In this document: one piece after another, positions 1 through 10,670 of the stretch
Layout: each line of letters begins with the position of its first letter
Position numbering within the stretch: position 1 is the stretch's first letter
Origin: Grammothele lineata
Taxonomy: Eukaryota; Basidiomycota; Agaricomycetes; Polyporales; Polyporaceae
Length of the DNA: 64,000 bases
Assembly (NCBI GenBank): GCA_002150815.3
Contig: NDFF03000320.1
Coordinates: forward strand, 762,059 to 826,058
Direction of reading: 5' to 3'
Program-made: the position numbers and the translations under genes
Notes under the pieces: model-generated
What the model was told of the DNA's origin: nothing
The model's database searches: none
Seen by the model: only the letters and a program-made list of their open reading frames with translations

Positions 1-399
1 CCTCCAAGGCGCTGCGGTCTGTATGGCGATGACATCCGCGACGGTCGTGAATTCGTTGACGGCGTACGCGTCACTCCAGTGCGACGATGTCATGGTGGAT
101 CAAGACACAGGGAAGACTGCTGAGGAGCACCCAGAACTTGCGAAAGGTAAGGCGCTGGGCAAGTTCCGCTCGTCTGGCCAGCTTGGACGCGCGATTGGCC
201 CGCTCCTCGGTACGTACTTCTCTTCTTCGTGAATGAATCACGATCGTGATGGCGTTGTACCCGTGTAGCTTGCGCATCCTACTGGACCTTTGGACCCTCT
301 TTGACATACGCGGTCAGCGCTGTTGCTATGTTTGCTCTGTCGGGGGGAATGAGGTCTGTTGCCAAGCGACGGACGCTGGCTGCAGCGAAATCTCAATAA
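1..399 (+). CDS. MFS transporter, C-terminal end (partial)
   Basis: This is the 3' end of a gene that begins left of the window. The first exon is open from base 2 and ends at 209. A 59-nt intron (210-268, GTACGT...TAG) follows, and the last exon is 269-399, ending in TAA. The product ends with a polar loop, then a GQLGRAIGPLL helix, then ACASYWTFGPS and a final hydrophobic helix (SLTYAVSAVAMFALSGG) with a short basic tail. The R-S-x-GQLGRAIGP pattern followed by a last transmembrane helix fits the final helices of drug/H+ antiporter-type major facilitator proteins in fungi. The substrate cannot be told from this fragment. The family call is inferred from the C-terminus only. Confidence 0.6.
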
Positions 400-728
400 C
401 TTAAATCTATTGTCGTTGCTGTAGAATGTTCGATAGGTTGTTTTACACTAGCTACCAATGTAACTTAATGGATTACTCATTCTCACAATCTCACACGCTT
501 TATCTGTCGGTTGCTTGGTGTTCAACCGACTCTTCGAAGTATGATTGTCGCTCGCTCTTAGCCTGTGCTGGAGCTGAGTAAGCGCTTCGGCTCTTGTCAT
601 TCAACCACCGCCACAACCGTGAGTGGACCAATGTAGTACCTACTCAAATACTCTATCTAGATTCAACGCGTTCGACTTCCAGGATATCATACTGTGTACA
701 ACACTTTTATGTTGAGATCGAAGGCAAT

Positions 729-2280
729 ATGCGCTTTGCCACGAGGAATGCGTATTATCTGCGAATATCTGCGTCCACCATCTTACCACTATACGTGAGT
801 AAACTCGCACTCGGTTTTCGCCTTCTAGCCTCACATACGTCTTTCAGATCTATTTAGATGAACGGCATGTCGAATGGATGTCAGAGCGCGTGCTGCAACA
901 TGTCCTAGCAGACATACGACCCTTGTACGTTGTATCACCTGTACTACACGTCAACAAGACACCGCTTACAGGTTGAGTAGGATTATACCAAAGCTGAACG
1001 CCGAAGTTGACGCGCAATGGGGGCCTGGAGGGTCTACGAATGCCAAACGGGGTACCCTGGACGTACATCGAGGAGGTACGGCACCTCCATCTGCCAAAGA
1101 CTCCGCTCTGTGCTAATGTCGCTTGTGATTAGACACGTACCAGTTCGGCTACTTTTTACGCGGAACGGAACCGCATGCTGTATTAATAAAGGTGTGCTGA
1201 ATTGCAGCCATCCGAAGGCCGTATCCATTCGCTGACGCTTGGACCATGCAGTCCAGGCTGTTCACCGCTGCCCCACCCGTGAAGAGGACCTTTCAGCCTG
1301 CTGCGAAGAACAATCGAACAGGTTCTGCTGGCAGCGGGACTGGGAAGTGGAAAGAGATAAGTACAGAACAGGCCGCACAGAAGCGCAAACAAAAACCTCA
1401 TCCCAGGGGAAAGGGCAAAGCACGCCAAGTTGAAGAAGAGGATGCGATATCTATTTCGAGTGAAGACGAAGGATTGGCAGAAGACGTGACCCTCGAGACA
1501 CTTGCCTCAAGAAGACCTAAGCGCGCACGCAAGGTCGTCGCTGGTGGCTATCGTGAAGTTGACGAAGACGAGGAATTGGCCATCACGCCCGGCGCACCTC
1601 CTGCGGGTCTTTCGAGCGACCAGAATCATGACGATGGCTACACGCCGGCGGCAACGGAGCACGCTGAACCAATAGTTCTTAAAAGTGAAGAGACCGAGCC
1701 ATCTTTGGCTGATATCCCTCCGCGAGAGGAAGCCGAAGAACCCGTGCGCACCACTCCTACAGACGTCGATGAGGTCCCCTCCTCCATGCACGTAGAGCTC
1801 GTTGATGAGGGCGAAGAGCCCAAACCCAAGCCCATCCTCAAACTGCAGTACCACGGCTTTACCATCCATGGCCGCTGCCTTTGTATTATCGTCGAGCCTT
1901 GGCCGCCGCTCCGCTCCGCGACCCGCGTACCGTCCCTTGCGCCGATGGGTGTGGTAGCTCCTCGGGCCCCAAGCATAGCCCCGCAAGATTTTGTACCCTC
2001 CGGAGGGGCCGCGGCGGCCCAGCGCGAGCGCACGCCGCTTTTCCTTCCAGACTTTGACAGAGAGCCGACGCCGGGTCCGTCCGGTTCTCGGCGGACGCTG
2101 CCTCCTGTACCTCTCTTCTCGGAAGCGACAGACGAGGCGAGCGACGAAGAGGGAGACATGGTACTCTTCAGTCAGATTCTGCAGTCGGCGGGCGAACATC
2201 CACCCGGCATCGCAGAAGACGACGACGAGATAGAAGGGGCGGTATTCTTCGGGGACGCAGATGAGATGAGAGAGCTCTAA
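729..2280 (+). CDS. Unrecognised protein with acidic, low-complexity, probably nuclear C-terminal half (5' end unresolved)
   Basis: Exons that keep one frame are (?)-794, 848-924, 972-1075, 1133-1191 and 1252-2280. The four introns are 47-60 nt, and the last has a CTGAC branch site 16 nt before its AG. The first in-frame ATG is at 729, but the frame stays open upstream and a coding exon 5' of 729 is possible. The N-terminal ~130 residues look folded (YIYLDERHVEWMSERVLQHV, then DTYQFGYFLR). The rest is mostly disordered: a basic segment with RGKGKAR, an EEEDAISISSEDE acidic patch, RRPKRARK as a likely nuclear signal, one hydrophobic strand (KLQYHGFTIHGRCLCIIVEP) and an acidic end. I do not recognise the family. 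The composition suggests a chromatin or DNA-metabolism protein, which is inference only. Confidence 0.6.
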
Positions 2281-2342
2281 CTAGTATTATGATGGGCACT
2301 ATTGTATACATTGACGACCATTCCGCACGACGCAAAGTGCCA

Positions 2343-4896
2343 TCACATACGGCCAAGCTCTTTGAGGATGTCTACTGCCCTAAGCGAAGACACCTTCCTA
2401 AACCCATCATTGGACATCTGGTATAAACCATGCCCACCGGACAGCGCGCGAAGGCGAGTCGTGTAGTCGAGCATCTGGCTGAGTGGCGCAATAGCTAAGA
2501 TGGTTCGCTTCATCTTCGCCGATGAAGTTTTTGCGGCCTTGCCCGTCGATGGCGAGAGCCACTGAGGCGGGATGTACGTCGAGGCCTCGTCCTCGAAGCC
2601 AATCGACTCGTCGTCCTCTGCAGCATCGAGATCGAGTACCTCTCCTCCGTGTTCCCCGAGATCCTCGACAACACGTCCAACCGAACCCTCATCTACAGTG
2701 ATCTTGAGCCGAATGTACGGCTCCATGAGGTCACCCTTGTCTGCCGCGCGGATGATGTTCCGTAGGATGGCTGCACTCGCACCCGCGAGAACCGACGTAT
2801 GGGCTTCTTTCGGCCGGTCTGCCTGTAGAACCTTGATGTGTAATCTGGAGAGGGCAAGCGTAGTATTCGGCGAGCTTGTGAGAGTGCTGGAGAGACCTTT
2901 AGCGACTTGCGAAAGAGGCTTGTCCGGGTGCGCATGTAGCTCGCTGGGAGGCAGTTGCTTGCCGTCCGGACCAAGAATGACGTTGCCATCCCAAAGCGGG
3001 TCGCCCTCTTCGCCATCCTCAAGTGCTCTGACTGCGAGCGCGACCTTGACTTCCACAACTTTACCGCCAATTTCGGTGGTCCACCTATCGCTGACTCTAG
3101 ATATGTCGCCAGAGCCTAGACATTCTCTGAAACTGACTCGCCTGCGCCCGAACTGGAAATTGACATTCCACTCTTCTCGGAGGCGGGACTCGACGATCTC
3201 GAGATGGAGGGCACCGAGACCATGGACGAGAAGCTGGCCTTCTTGCATTTCTACTCGGACCGATGGGTCGGTACGGGAGAGCGCGCTAAGTGCTGCTTCA
3301 ACAGGTTGTAGATCTGCATGAGAATGCGGGATGACAGATGCCGACATCATGGCTGGAGGGGGGACTATGTCTCGTAGTGACGATGCGTCCGAAGCGCCAG
3401 TAGGGGAGGTCAATGTATCTCCGGTGCGAGTGAACTTGAGACCCAGGACCGCGCCGACAGAGCCAAATGGGAGTGAATCCACTTCTTCTGTCTCCGCAGC
3501 ATACAGCATGAGTAGCTTGGAGATCTTCTCCTTTTGGTTACGAGAGAAGTTCAAAACCGAGCTCTGTTTCTTCAATGTCCCTGTAGAAATGTTAGACCGC
3601 ATTGATATGCCTTGACGGATCTAGGACTAACCGGAGTAAACGCGGACAAAGGTCATCCAGCCTTTGCGCGGATCCCATCCGACTTTCCACGCTAACGCAC
3701 GAAGAGGCGCGTTGGCAGAAGTCAGAGAGTCCGCATTTGTCTCTACATCGACCGGACTGGGTAGCAGATCGCCAGCGTAATTCATCAGGAGCTCAGTTCC
3801 AATATGCTTGAATGCAGAACCGCATATGACAGGTAATATGTCGTTGCGCAGCGTTGCAGTCCGGAGATGAGGCACAATTTCTGAAGCTGCGACGGTCAAG
3901 TAGGACGAAGGGTCTTCTGGTAGAGAGAGGAGCGTCTCAAACATCTCTTCTGATACCTGTGAGAGGTTATCAAGCAAAGCAGTCCTCGCCGAGAGAAGGT
4001 GAGGGACGAGAGGATGGGAAGGAGGAAAGAGGTCGGATGATTCCAAGTCCTTGGGGTTGCGGGGAAGAGGATGTACCGAGGAAATACCATCAGGGTTGTA
4101 CATCCAGACCTCCCACTTGACAAGATCGACAAGCCCATGGATGCCTGGCTCTGCACGTGTGTAATCCTGGGGATCGAAAGAGGCAACTGGCAGGACCAAT
4201 GCCATTGGCCGGGGATGTAGATGATTCGCCAGTACTGAGAGCATCGACGTCCGGAAAGAGGCTCCAGGTCGGTCAAGCTTGTTGAGGAAGAGTATCCGGG
4301 AATTTACGCCGTATCTGCATACCATTCAGCAAGAACCGAGGCAACGCCCGTTTAGCTCTCACCTAGCTTGAGCTGCTCACCTATCCAATTGTCGCCATAC
4401 ACCTTTGGTCTGCGCCTCAACACCTTCTACGGCATCTATGAGGACTACGGCGCCATCTACCACGCGACTTGCGCTCTCGACTTCCATCCCGAAATCCGCA
4501 TGTCCAGGGGTATCGACGAGGTTGAAGGTCCAATTTTTCCATCTGACAGGAATGCTGGCGGATTGGATGGTGATGCCTCGTTCACGTTCCGCAGGGAGGA
4601 AGTCGGTAGTTGTACTACCGGTGTCAACGGAACCGGCAGCAGACAGATACTGCGACTGCAGTAAGATAGACTCTGTGAGTGTTGTCTTGCCAGAATCTAC
4701 CAAGCACATCAGACTTTGGGGAGGGGGGGTATCTCGCACGGCTGTATTACGCACCTATGTGAGCTACTAGGGCCATATTCCGTAGATTAGACGGGTCATA
4801 TTGCGCAGGCGAGGCGTAAAACCTGTAGCATTGTCCTCGGGGAAGCCACCTTCGCGGGTCATATCCTCGGAGGACGGAGGCAAGGCGAAAGGCCAT
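2343..4896 (-). CDS. MEF2: Mitochondrial ribosome-recycling elongation factor EF-G2 (ribosome-releasing factor 2)
   Basis: Exons on the minus strand are 4896-4755, 4696-4381, 4314-3632 and 3580-2343, giving 792 aa. A translational GTPase that splits mitochondrial ribosomes after termination together with recycling factor. Residues 1-35 are arginine-rich and lack acidic runs, as a mitochondrial presequence should. G1 is AHIDSGKTT, with intron 1 inside it after Ile. Next come the switch region ERERGITIQSA, G3 DTPGHADF and G4 NKLDRP. The C-terminal domains IV and V include the FQFGRRRVSFRE strand. Length and the ERERGITIQSA context fit GFM2/Mef2 better than the translocase Mef1. The start codon was chosen because the upstream ATG lies in the frame that reaches the P-loop after splicing. 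The neighbour STE14 is divergent, 289 bp away. Confidence 0.92.
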
Positions 4897-5185
4897 CCGG
4901 GTTGCTGCTACGCGTTATGATGGCCTGTTTCGATACCAGAAAACACCAGATTCGCGAAGAGGTTTGAGTACCAGCCAAAGAAATGTTCGAAACGGCGAGC
5001 GGATCAGGGCATCCGCCTCGGAAGGATTCAGGATGGAGGAGACGATTGAGACTCGGACGACTCTCGGACGGAACAGCACGTTCGGCAAAGCGCGCAAACT
5101 TGACGCGCATGGAGATTGGTTTCACTCGGTCATCCAGCTCTATTGTTTCCACCATGCCCCCGCAAGCTCTCTTCCTTCCGCCACC

Positions 5186-6212
5186 ATGTCTGCACCCACA
5201 GAGGTCGAAGTCGACGGCTTTGAGCAACGTCTCCGCCAGCGCATAGCGGCCAGACCGGATCCGCTCGCCACCATCCCCGTCGAAGCTACCCACCAACCGA
5301 GAGGCATCATTCCCAACTCGCCGCTTTCAGTCTCACTCGTCTCCTTTCTGCTAGGATCACTCTTCTCGTTCGGCGTCCTTCTCTTCGTGACGAACGGTCG
5401 GGGGCTTTACTGGTGGGCGACATATCAACTAGGATTCTTCCTTGCTGTGTGGGCCGCTTTCCATTGGGGCGAGTTTGCTGTGACAGCGGGATGGAACCGG
5501 GATAAATGCAGTGTAGATTGTGAGTACTGTCTCTTAATATCCCAGTCGGTTGTCTCACTTTGAATTCAAGCCTTCCTTCTGGAAAACGGGGCCTTGTACC
5601 ATATAGCGCATTCCGTCGCATTATTGGAGTACTTGTTGACGCTGTACTTCAGGCCAGAGTGCAAACAATATCCATACATAACTCTGATCGGTAGGCTGCA
5701 CATCTACTTAACCCCGCTGCTCCGTACAATGACTCAGGTCACTATGTCATTTTGAAAGGTGTTGCTGTCACTGTATTCGGGCAGATCTTGAGGTCTACCG
5801 CAATGATCCACGCAGGATCTAATTTCTCCCATGTCATTGCGTACCGCAAGTTGAATGGGCACGCATTAGTTACCGGCGGCATATACAGGTGCGTAATGCA
5901 CGAGCCCCTGGCGATTATCCGCTCATTGTACATTTTAGCTGGTTCCGACACCCTTCCTATGCTGGTTTCTTCTACTGGGCATTGGGAACCCAGCTTGCCT
6001 TGCAGAACCCAGCGAGCTTCGCGCTATACCTGATCATCTTGTGGAGATTCTTTTCCCGCCGGATCCAATGTTTGTGACCCTGTTTCGAGACAGCGGAATT
6101 GTGTTGACTCAACTTATGAACAGCGGAAGAAGCGTACTTGGTGCGATTTTTTGGAGACGACTACCGGAGCTACAGGGCATCTGTCGGCACGAAGATACCG
6201 CTCATACCGTGA
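5186..6212 (+). CDS. STE14: Protein-S-isoprenylcysteine O-methyltransferase (ICMT)
   Basis: Five exons: 5186-5519, 5571-5690, 5738-5888, 5939-6069 and 6124-6212 (274 aa). It methylates the C-terminal prenylcysteine of CaaX proteins such as Ras and lipopeptide pheromones, at the ER membrane. The ATG sits in a strong context (GCCACC before it). Hydrophobic helices occur near residues 50-70 and 75-100, followed by HSVALLEYLL and the long C-terminal ICMT domain. The domain holds the methyl-donor motif WFRHPSYAGFFYWALG, and the family end signature EEAYLVRFFGDDY is about 25 residues before the stop. All four introns are 47-54 nt. Yeast Ste14 has 239 aa; the extra length is an N-terminal cytosolic segment. 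In basidiomycetes it is needed for maturation of mating pheromones. Confidence 0.93.
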
Positions 6213-6421
6213 CATAAGATGTGCCGTGATCATGAGCTGATTACCTAGGGTCTTGGACCCACACGATACCGTATCTCGGGCTGTTGATGTCCAATTTTTC
6301 GCTTCATCACTGTTGTGTGGTAGCAGTACAAAGATGTCGGCATGCATCATATCGTAATCATAGGGGATCGACAACATGCAGGTTTTGCGTGAAAGATAAT
6401 GGCACATGAACATCCGGCACC

Positions 6422-7156
6422 TCACTCCTGCTCGATCGTGCTCTTCTCGGACACGTAGATACCGTCCAAGAACTTACGGATATCCTTGTTCCGTACACGG
6501 CAAACACCATGGATCGCGGCGGCTATTTCCCTCATATTAGATACCTGTTCCGCAGACGATTGGATGTGGTGGACTCACCAGACTGCGACACGTTCTGGAC
6601 GTCGGTACCCTCAAGGATGAGCTCATCCTTCTGGTTTTTTGATTCGGAAATCGTGACGCCATCAAGCATCGCTACGTGCCTCACAATCTGCCGTCGCGCT
6701 TGAGTAAGTCGCCGAGAAAAGTTCAGCTCGTCGACGCACCTTCTCGCCCAAGAAATTACGGATCTCGAGTGCGTGGCCGCTTTCCTGGATGATGCAGTTG
6801 ATGGGGAAGTGAGCGTAGACCGCGCGCATCTTGTATTGGAAGCCCTGACAATTGTCCAAGGTCAGATCACGTTCTGCTTCGAAGGCCTGGCTACGTACCT
6901 TGGTCACACCGGTGATCATGTTGACGATGAGGGACTTGATTGTCCTCAGGCAAGCAACGTGCTTGCGACCGCCCTGCCATACCGCGAGGCAGACCTTGTT
7001 GTTCTTTCCCTTCTGAAGCCGGATGTCCATGTCGATATGACGGACGTTCTTCGTCAAAGTTCCACGAGGACCCTTGACGGTAATGAGGCGGGACTTGACG
7101 TCCACGGTGACACCCTCGGGGATGTCGAGCTCTTCGGTCTTGAGAACGTCACGCAT
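6422..7156 (-). CDS. RPL9: 60S ribosomal protein uL6 (L9)
   Basis: Coding exons are 7156-6899, 6844-6740, 6687-6579 and 6522-6422, giving 190 aa, the usual eukaryotic length. The product starts [20 protein letters not shown] and contains [56 protein letters not shown] and a C-terminal [14 protein letters not shown]. These are uL6 hallmarks of the large-subunit stalk-base protein. The three coding introns are 52-56 nt. The start codon lies directly after an acceptor-like TATTCTAG, and a donor CAAG|GTGAGT is found upstream, so a 161-nt 5'-UTR intron probably ends at the ATG (annotated separately). Confidence 0.96.
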
Positions 7157-7317
7157 CTAGAATAGAGGTTCAGCAGGTAAGCACTCAGTGAACCTACATC
7201 CACAGAGAACCCGAAGCATCCATCCTATTCTCCCTCGATTTCCGCATTTCCAACGCTTCTCATTCCTTCATACGGCATTCCAAAGCATACTGAAGCCATC
7301 TAGACGGACATACTCAC
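7157..7317 (-). other. Probable 5'-UTR intron of RPL9
   Basis: On the minus strand the run CAAG|GTGAGTATG at 7317 is a near-perfect donor. The sequence just before the RPL9 ATG (GCTGAACCTCTATTCTAG) has a branch-like CTGAAC and an AG that touches the start codon. No in-frame coding sequence is needed upstream, because the protein already starts as in other fungi. Inference from splice signals alone. Confidence 0.65.
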
Positions 7318-7656
7318 CTTGAGGGGCGGGCGGCGTAGGACTTGAGGGGTTTGGTATGGACTTCGCGGCCAGGCGAGCTTCGACTAACGGCGCTTTCGTA
7401 CCCAATCGGGAAGGCGGAGGCTGAGCGTGGCGGCCGCAACGTGGCAATGCTGACAAAGCGTCCTAATTGTGAGTCGGAGTCTGTCGGAGATCTAAAACTA
7501 CCCACATCCGAACGGGCCCGTGCTGACGTTGTTTCCACCACTTCATCATCGACCACCATCCCACTGTGCAGTCAGTCCGGCTCATCGTAGCCTGTAAGAG
7601 ACAGTCTGAGCAGAGTATTGCCTCCTCGCACCCGACATACCTGAGTAGCCCGCAAG
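7318..7656. promoter_or_regulatory. Divergent promoter region between RPL9 and PCF11
   Basis: About 340 bp separate the presumed RPL9 5' exon boundary from the PCF11 start codon, and the two genes point away from each other. It must hold the RPL9 first exon and both core promoters. I see no clear TATA box and no open reading frame that resembles a protein. Confidence 0.5.
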
Positions 7657-10178
7657 ATGTCGGCGTACCCGACGTACACGCAGGTGTCTTACCCGCCTCA
7701 GCACTATGCCGCCCCTCTCCCGCCTCCGAGCTACTATCCTCCGCCTCCGGTACCCCAGCCCGTGTACCTCGATCCTCAGACGTTTCGTCGTGATTACATG
7801 TTACGGTTAGCTAACTTAACAGTCAATTCGAGGCCCATCATACAGAGCCTTTCGATGATTGCCCAGGATTATAGTCGATTCGCCGAGATTGTTGTTCAAT
7901 GCGTTGAACAGCACATCCGCCGGGTGAGTGCTCCTCTCTTTCCCTCCACACATGTCCCCTCCCCTCTACCGTCTTGTCGGTACCAATTTTCTCAGGCAAT
8001 GGGCTCGTGTTTAAGCATTGGAGTCATGGGCTTCGCATGCATGTACGGTAGATACGCAGTAGTCGCAGTTCGAGCAAAAACGCCATCTCAAATTGCGAGG
8101 ACACTTGGGCTCGATGGCCGCAAGTCCTGCAAAGCCTCCTGGCTTGCTGGCAGGCTGTATGCTTGGGTGCTTTGCTACCTCATTTTTTCCACTTCCTTGT
8201 CATCGCCGTCGCCACTTATTTTATTTTTCGAACCGCGGGATGCTGACTCATCGTCCTTCCATTCCGGGACTGCTTACAGGTTGACGCGTGGATGAAGCTG
8301 CCCGCCTTCTATCTGTTGGACGCTATCTCCAAGAACGTCTACGAACCGTACGCTCGCCAGTTTGCTGGCGTCGTCGCCGGCTTATTCAAGGATACGTATG
8401 ATGTTGTCGATCAACCTACGCGCAGCAAGATGGAGGAGATGCTTCTCACTTGGCGGACGGGTGCGCCTACCGGGCGCGAGCTTTTCGGCGTCGTTCCTCA
8501 GATAGCGATCGAAGGCCATGTATGGGGAGGGCCCTCCAATCAGAACCATGTGCGTGCCTCTCCATCACGCGCAAGCCGTCGCCCTGACAGACGGGCTCGC
8601 AAGTCTGCCGGACGTAATCGGACTACCACGTCTCAACCCATGGTCACTCAAGGTCGAGTGTTGAGTGAGCTGGAATTTGTCCTTGGACAGAAAGAGCGCG
8701 CTCTTCAGGCCAACCCGTATGATAAGACCACTCAGAATCAGATTGTCGTTCTTCAGCAAGTGAGTCCTTTGTCCTAAATATCACGACAATTCAACTGATG
8801 CTATTCACAGCTTAGAGGACTTGTCCAAGCTGGTGTCTCTCAGAAGGAACTGGGCGAAATTCTTGCACAGTTGCACACGTTAGCGCCTCCTCCTGTTACG
8901 TCGCCACCTCCTCCTGCCCCTCTACCGCCATCATATGTCTCGCCATCGTATCCCCAGGCAGTGCCTGTGCCTCCCGCTCCCCAGCCCGCTTATCCCCCTC
9001 AGCCCTCATATGCTCCCGCGTTTGATCCTGCAACTTTGTCCTTGCTCTTACCATCTCAGCCGACTTCAGCACCATCGACGTCGACCGCACCATCAGTAGT
9101 TCCGGACATCAGTAATTTATTCAGTGCTTTGGTCAAGGCTGGTGTTGTTTCGGCTTCAAGTACGCCTCAAGGTGCAGGTTCGAGCTCTCGGCCTGAAAGG
9201 ACGCCGCCCGTGGATCCCCAACATGATGTGGCTAGGGTATATCACCAGTCCCTCTTCTCGCATAAGGTCAAGCTCACTGGTGCTGACATCACAAAGTGCG
9301 TATCAGACAGTGTCCCTTGTCTATTGCGTATTTACAATCATTCCAGACTTCGTCCTCCTCTTGCGGAGCTCCTCTACAACCGGTTGCCGACGCAGTGCAA
9401 GCAGTGTGGACTGCGGTTCGAAGATGGCCCTACGAACAAGAAGCTGTACGAGGACCACCTGGATATGCACTTCCGGCAAAATCGTAAGGCAAGTCAAGCT
9501 GTTGGCCGTGGCCACAGCCGCAGTTGGTTTGTCAGCTTGGAGGTAAGGGGTTCTATCATACTCTGATCATTTCAAGGCCTGACTTGTATTGCGTCCAGGA
9601 TTGGATTCACGGCGATTCTATCGATGTGAAAGGCAAGGGTCGTGCGGATGGACGTGCTACAGTTTCTAAGGCAGCGGCGGCACAAGAGGCCGCTCAGCGC
9701 GATTCCGAGCTCCGTGCGATGTTTGTTGTCGTACCACCTGGAGACGAGGCGAAAGCAGTGTCGTGCCCGATCTGTAAGGAACCTCTTAAGTCTGAGTTCT
9801 TGGAGGACGACGAGGACTGGGTTTGGAGGAACGCAGTCAAGAAGGACGAGAGGGTACGTGGGCATACGCGTTTACCACGAGCTGGACGCACTAACCAAAG
9901 AATCACAGATATACCATGCGACATGCCATGCGGAGGCGATGGCGTCAAAGTCTAGCTTAGCTGTACGTCTGCGCAATGAGGGCCGTAGTCGCTCACGAAC
10001 GCCTGAGAAACGCACGACGCCCTCTCCTGTGGATGGTGAGGCAAGGAAGTCTGAGACCCCTTCACCGTCGAGATTGGCAGGATTGAAACGTAAGGCAGAG
10101 GAAGTCGGTTCTGGCGTAGCGAAGAGCGCAGAGGATGAGCCGCAGGCGAAGAGAGTCGCGACATGGCTTTCAGTCTGA
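7657..10178 (+). CDS. PCF11: mRNA 3'-end processing factor PCF11 (cleavage factor IA subunit)
   Basis: Exons: 7657-7923, 8280-8549, 8604-8759, 8811-9295, 9347-9542, 9599-9853 and 9909-10178 (632 aa). It binds the phosphorylated RNA polymerase II C-terminal domain and couples cleavage/polyadenylation to termination. After a Pro/Tyr-rich start comes a CID domain (RRDYMLRLANLTVNSRPII, then KLPAFYLLDAISKNVYEPY and FKDTYDVVDQPTRSKMEEML). Then follow a helix VLSELEFVLGQKERALQ, a Pro/Ser-rich linker, a zinc module CKQCGLRF...HLDMHF, and a second Zn module CPICKEPL...WVWRNAV...YHATCHAEA typical of Pcf11. The tail is basic. The first intron is unusually long (356 nt). Intron 2 (8550-8603) is 54 nt, free of stops and in frame, so that exon junction is less certain than the rest. 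Confidence 0.92.
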
Positions 10179-10670
10179 CGTCAACCATAGATAGACGGTG
10201 ACCATCGGGAGGGGATGCCACATCATTATGTTCTATTATAACTTCTGCACATGTAGTATCATAGCATGCACGGACACCTCAATAGCATCACATACTTTAG
10301 ACCTTCGTGATCTGGTGTTTTCGATCATCGGTTATATGCTAAAACGTACGGTGAGGTCAGAATGCGAGTTGATTTCACCCTAACGGTGGCGTCACAAAGT
10401 GTCCTTGAGATCAGCTCCGAGCCTTCTTACCTTTGTCCGTCATATCGTCCCTCCGCCGCCAGCGCCCTACCTCATAATTCCGGCTCTCAGGCTTCAACTG
10501 CCAAAGCTCAACGCTATAGATCCGAAGACAAAGGTGCGCCAACTGGTCCTAATACCCGTCTAACTTCTTTTCTAGTCCGCACTCGCTTGTTATTCTCGTT
10601 CTCGTATGTCTATCTAACCCGATCGCCGTGATCTGGCCATTCATCGTGGATCTGGCAGCTATTATATCTC
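10179..10670. other. Intergenic region PCF11 - SWT1
   Basis: 492 bp between two genes in the same direction. It should hold the PCF11 3' UTR and the SWT1 promoter. I see no gene, repeat or clear TATA box in it. Confidence 0.5.

Noticed and set aside
1192..1207. A 16-nt putative intron GTGTGCTGAATTGCAG in the unrecognised gene at 0.7-2.3 kb
   Set aside because: Too short to splice. A 60-nt intron from the same donor to 1251 has a proper CTGAC branch and keeps the frame.
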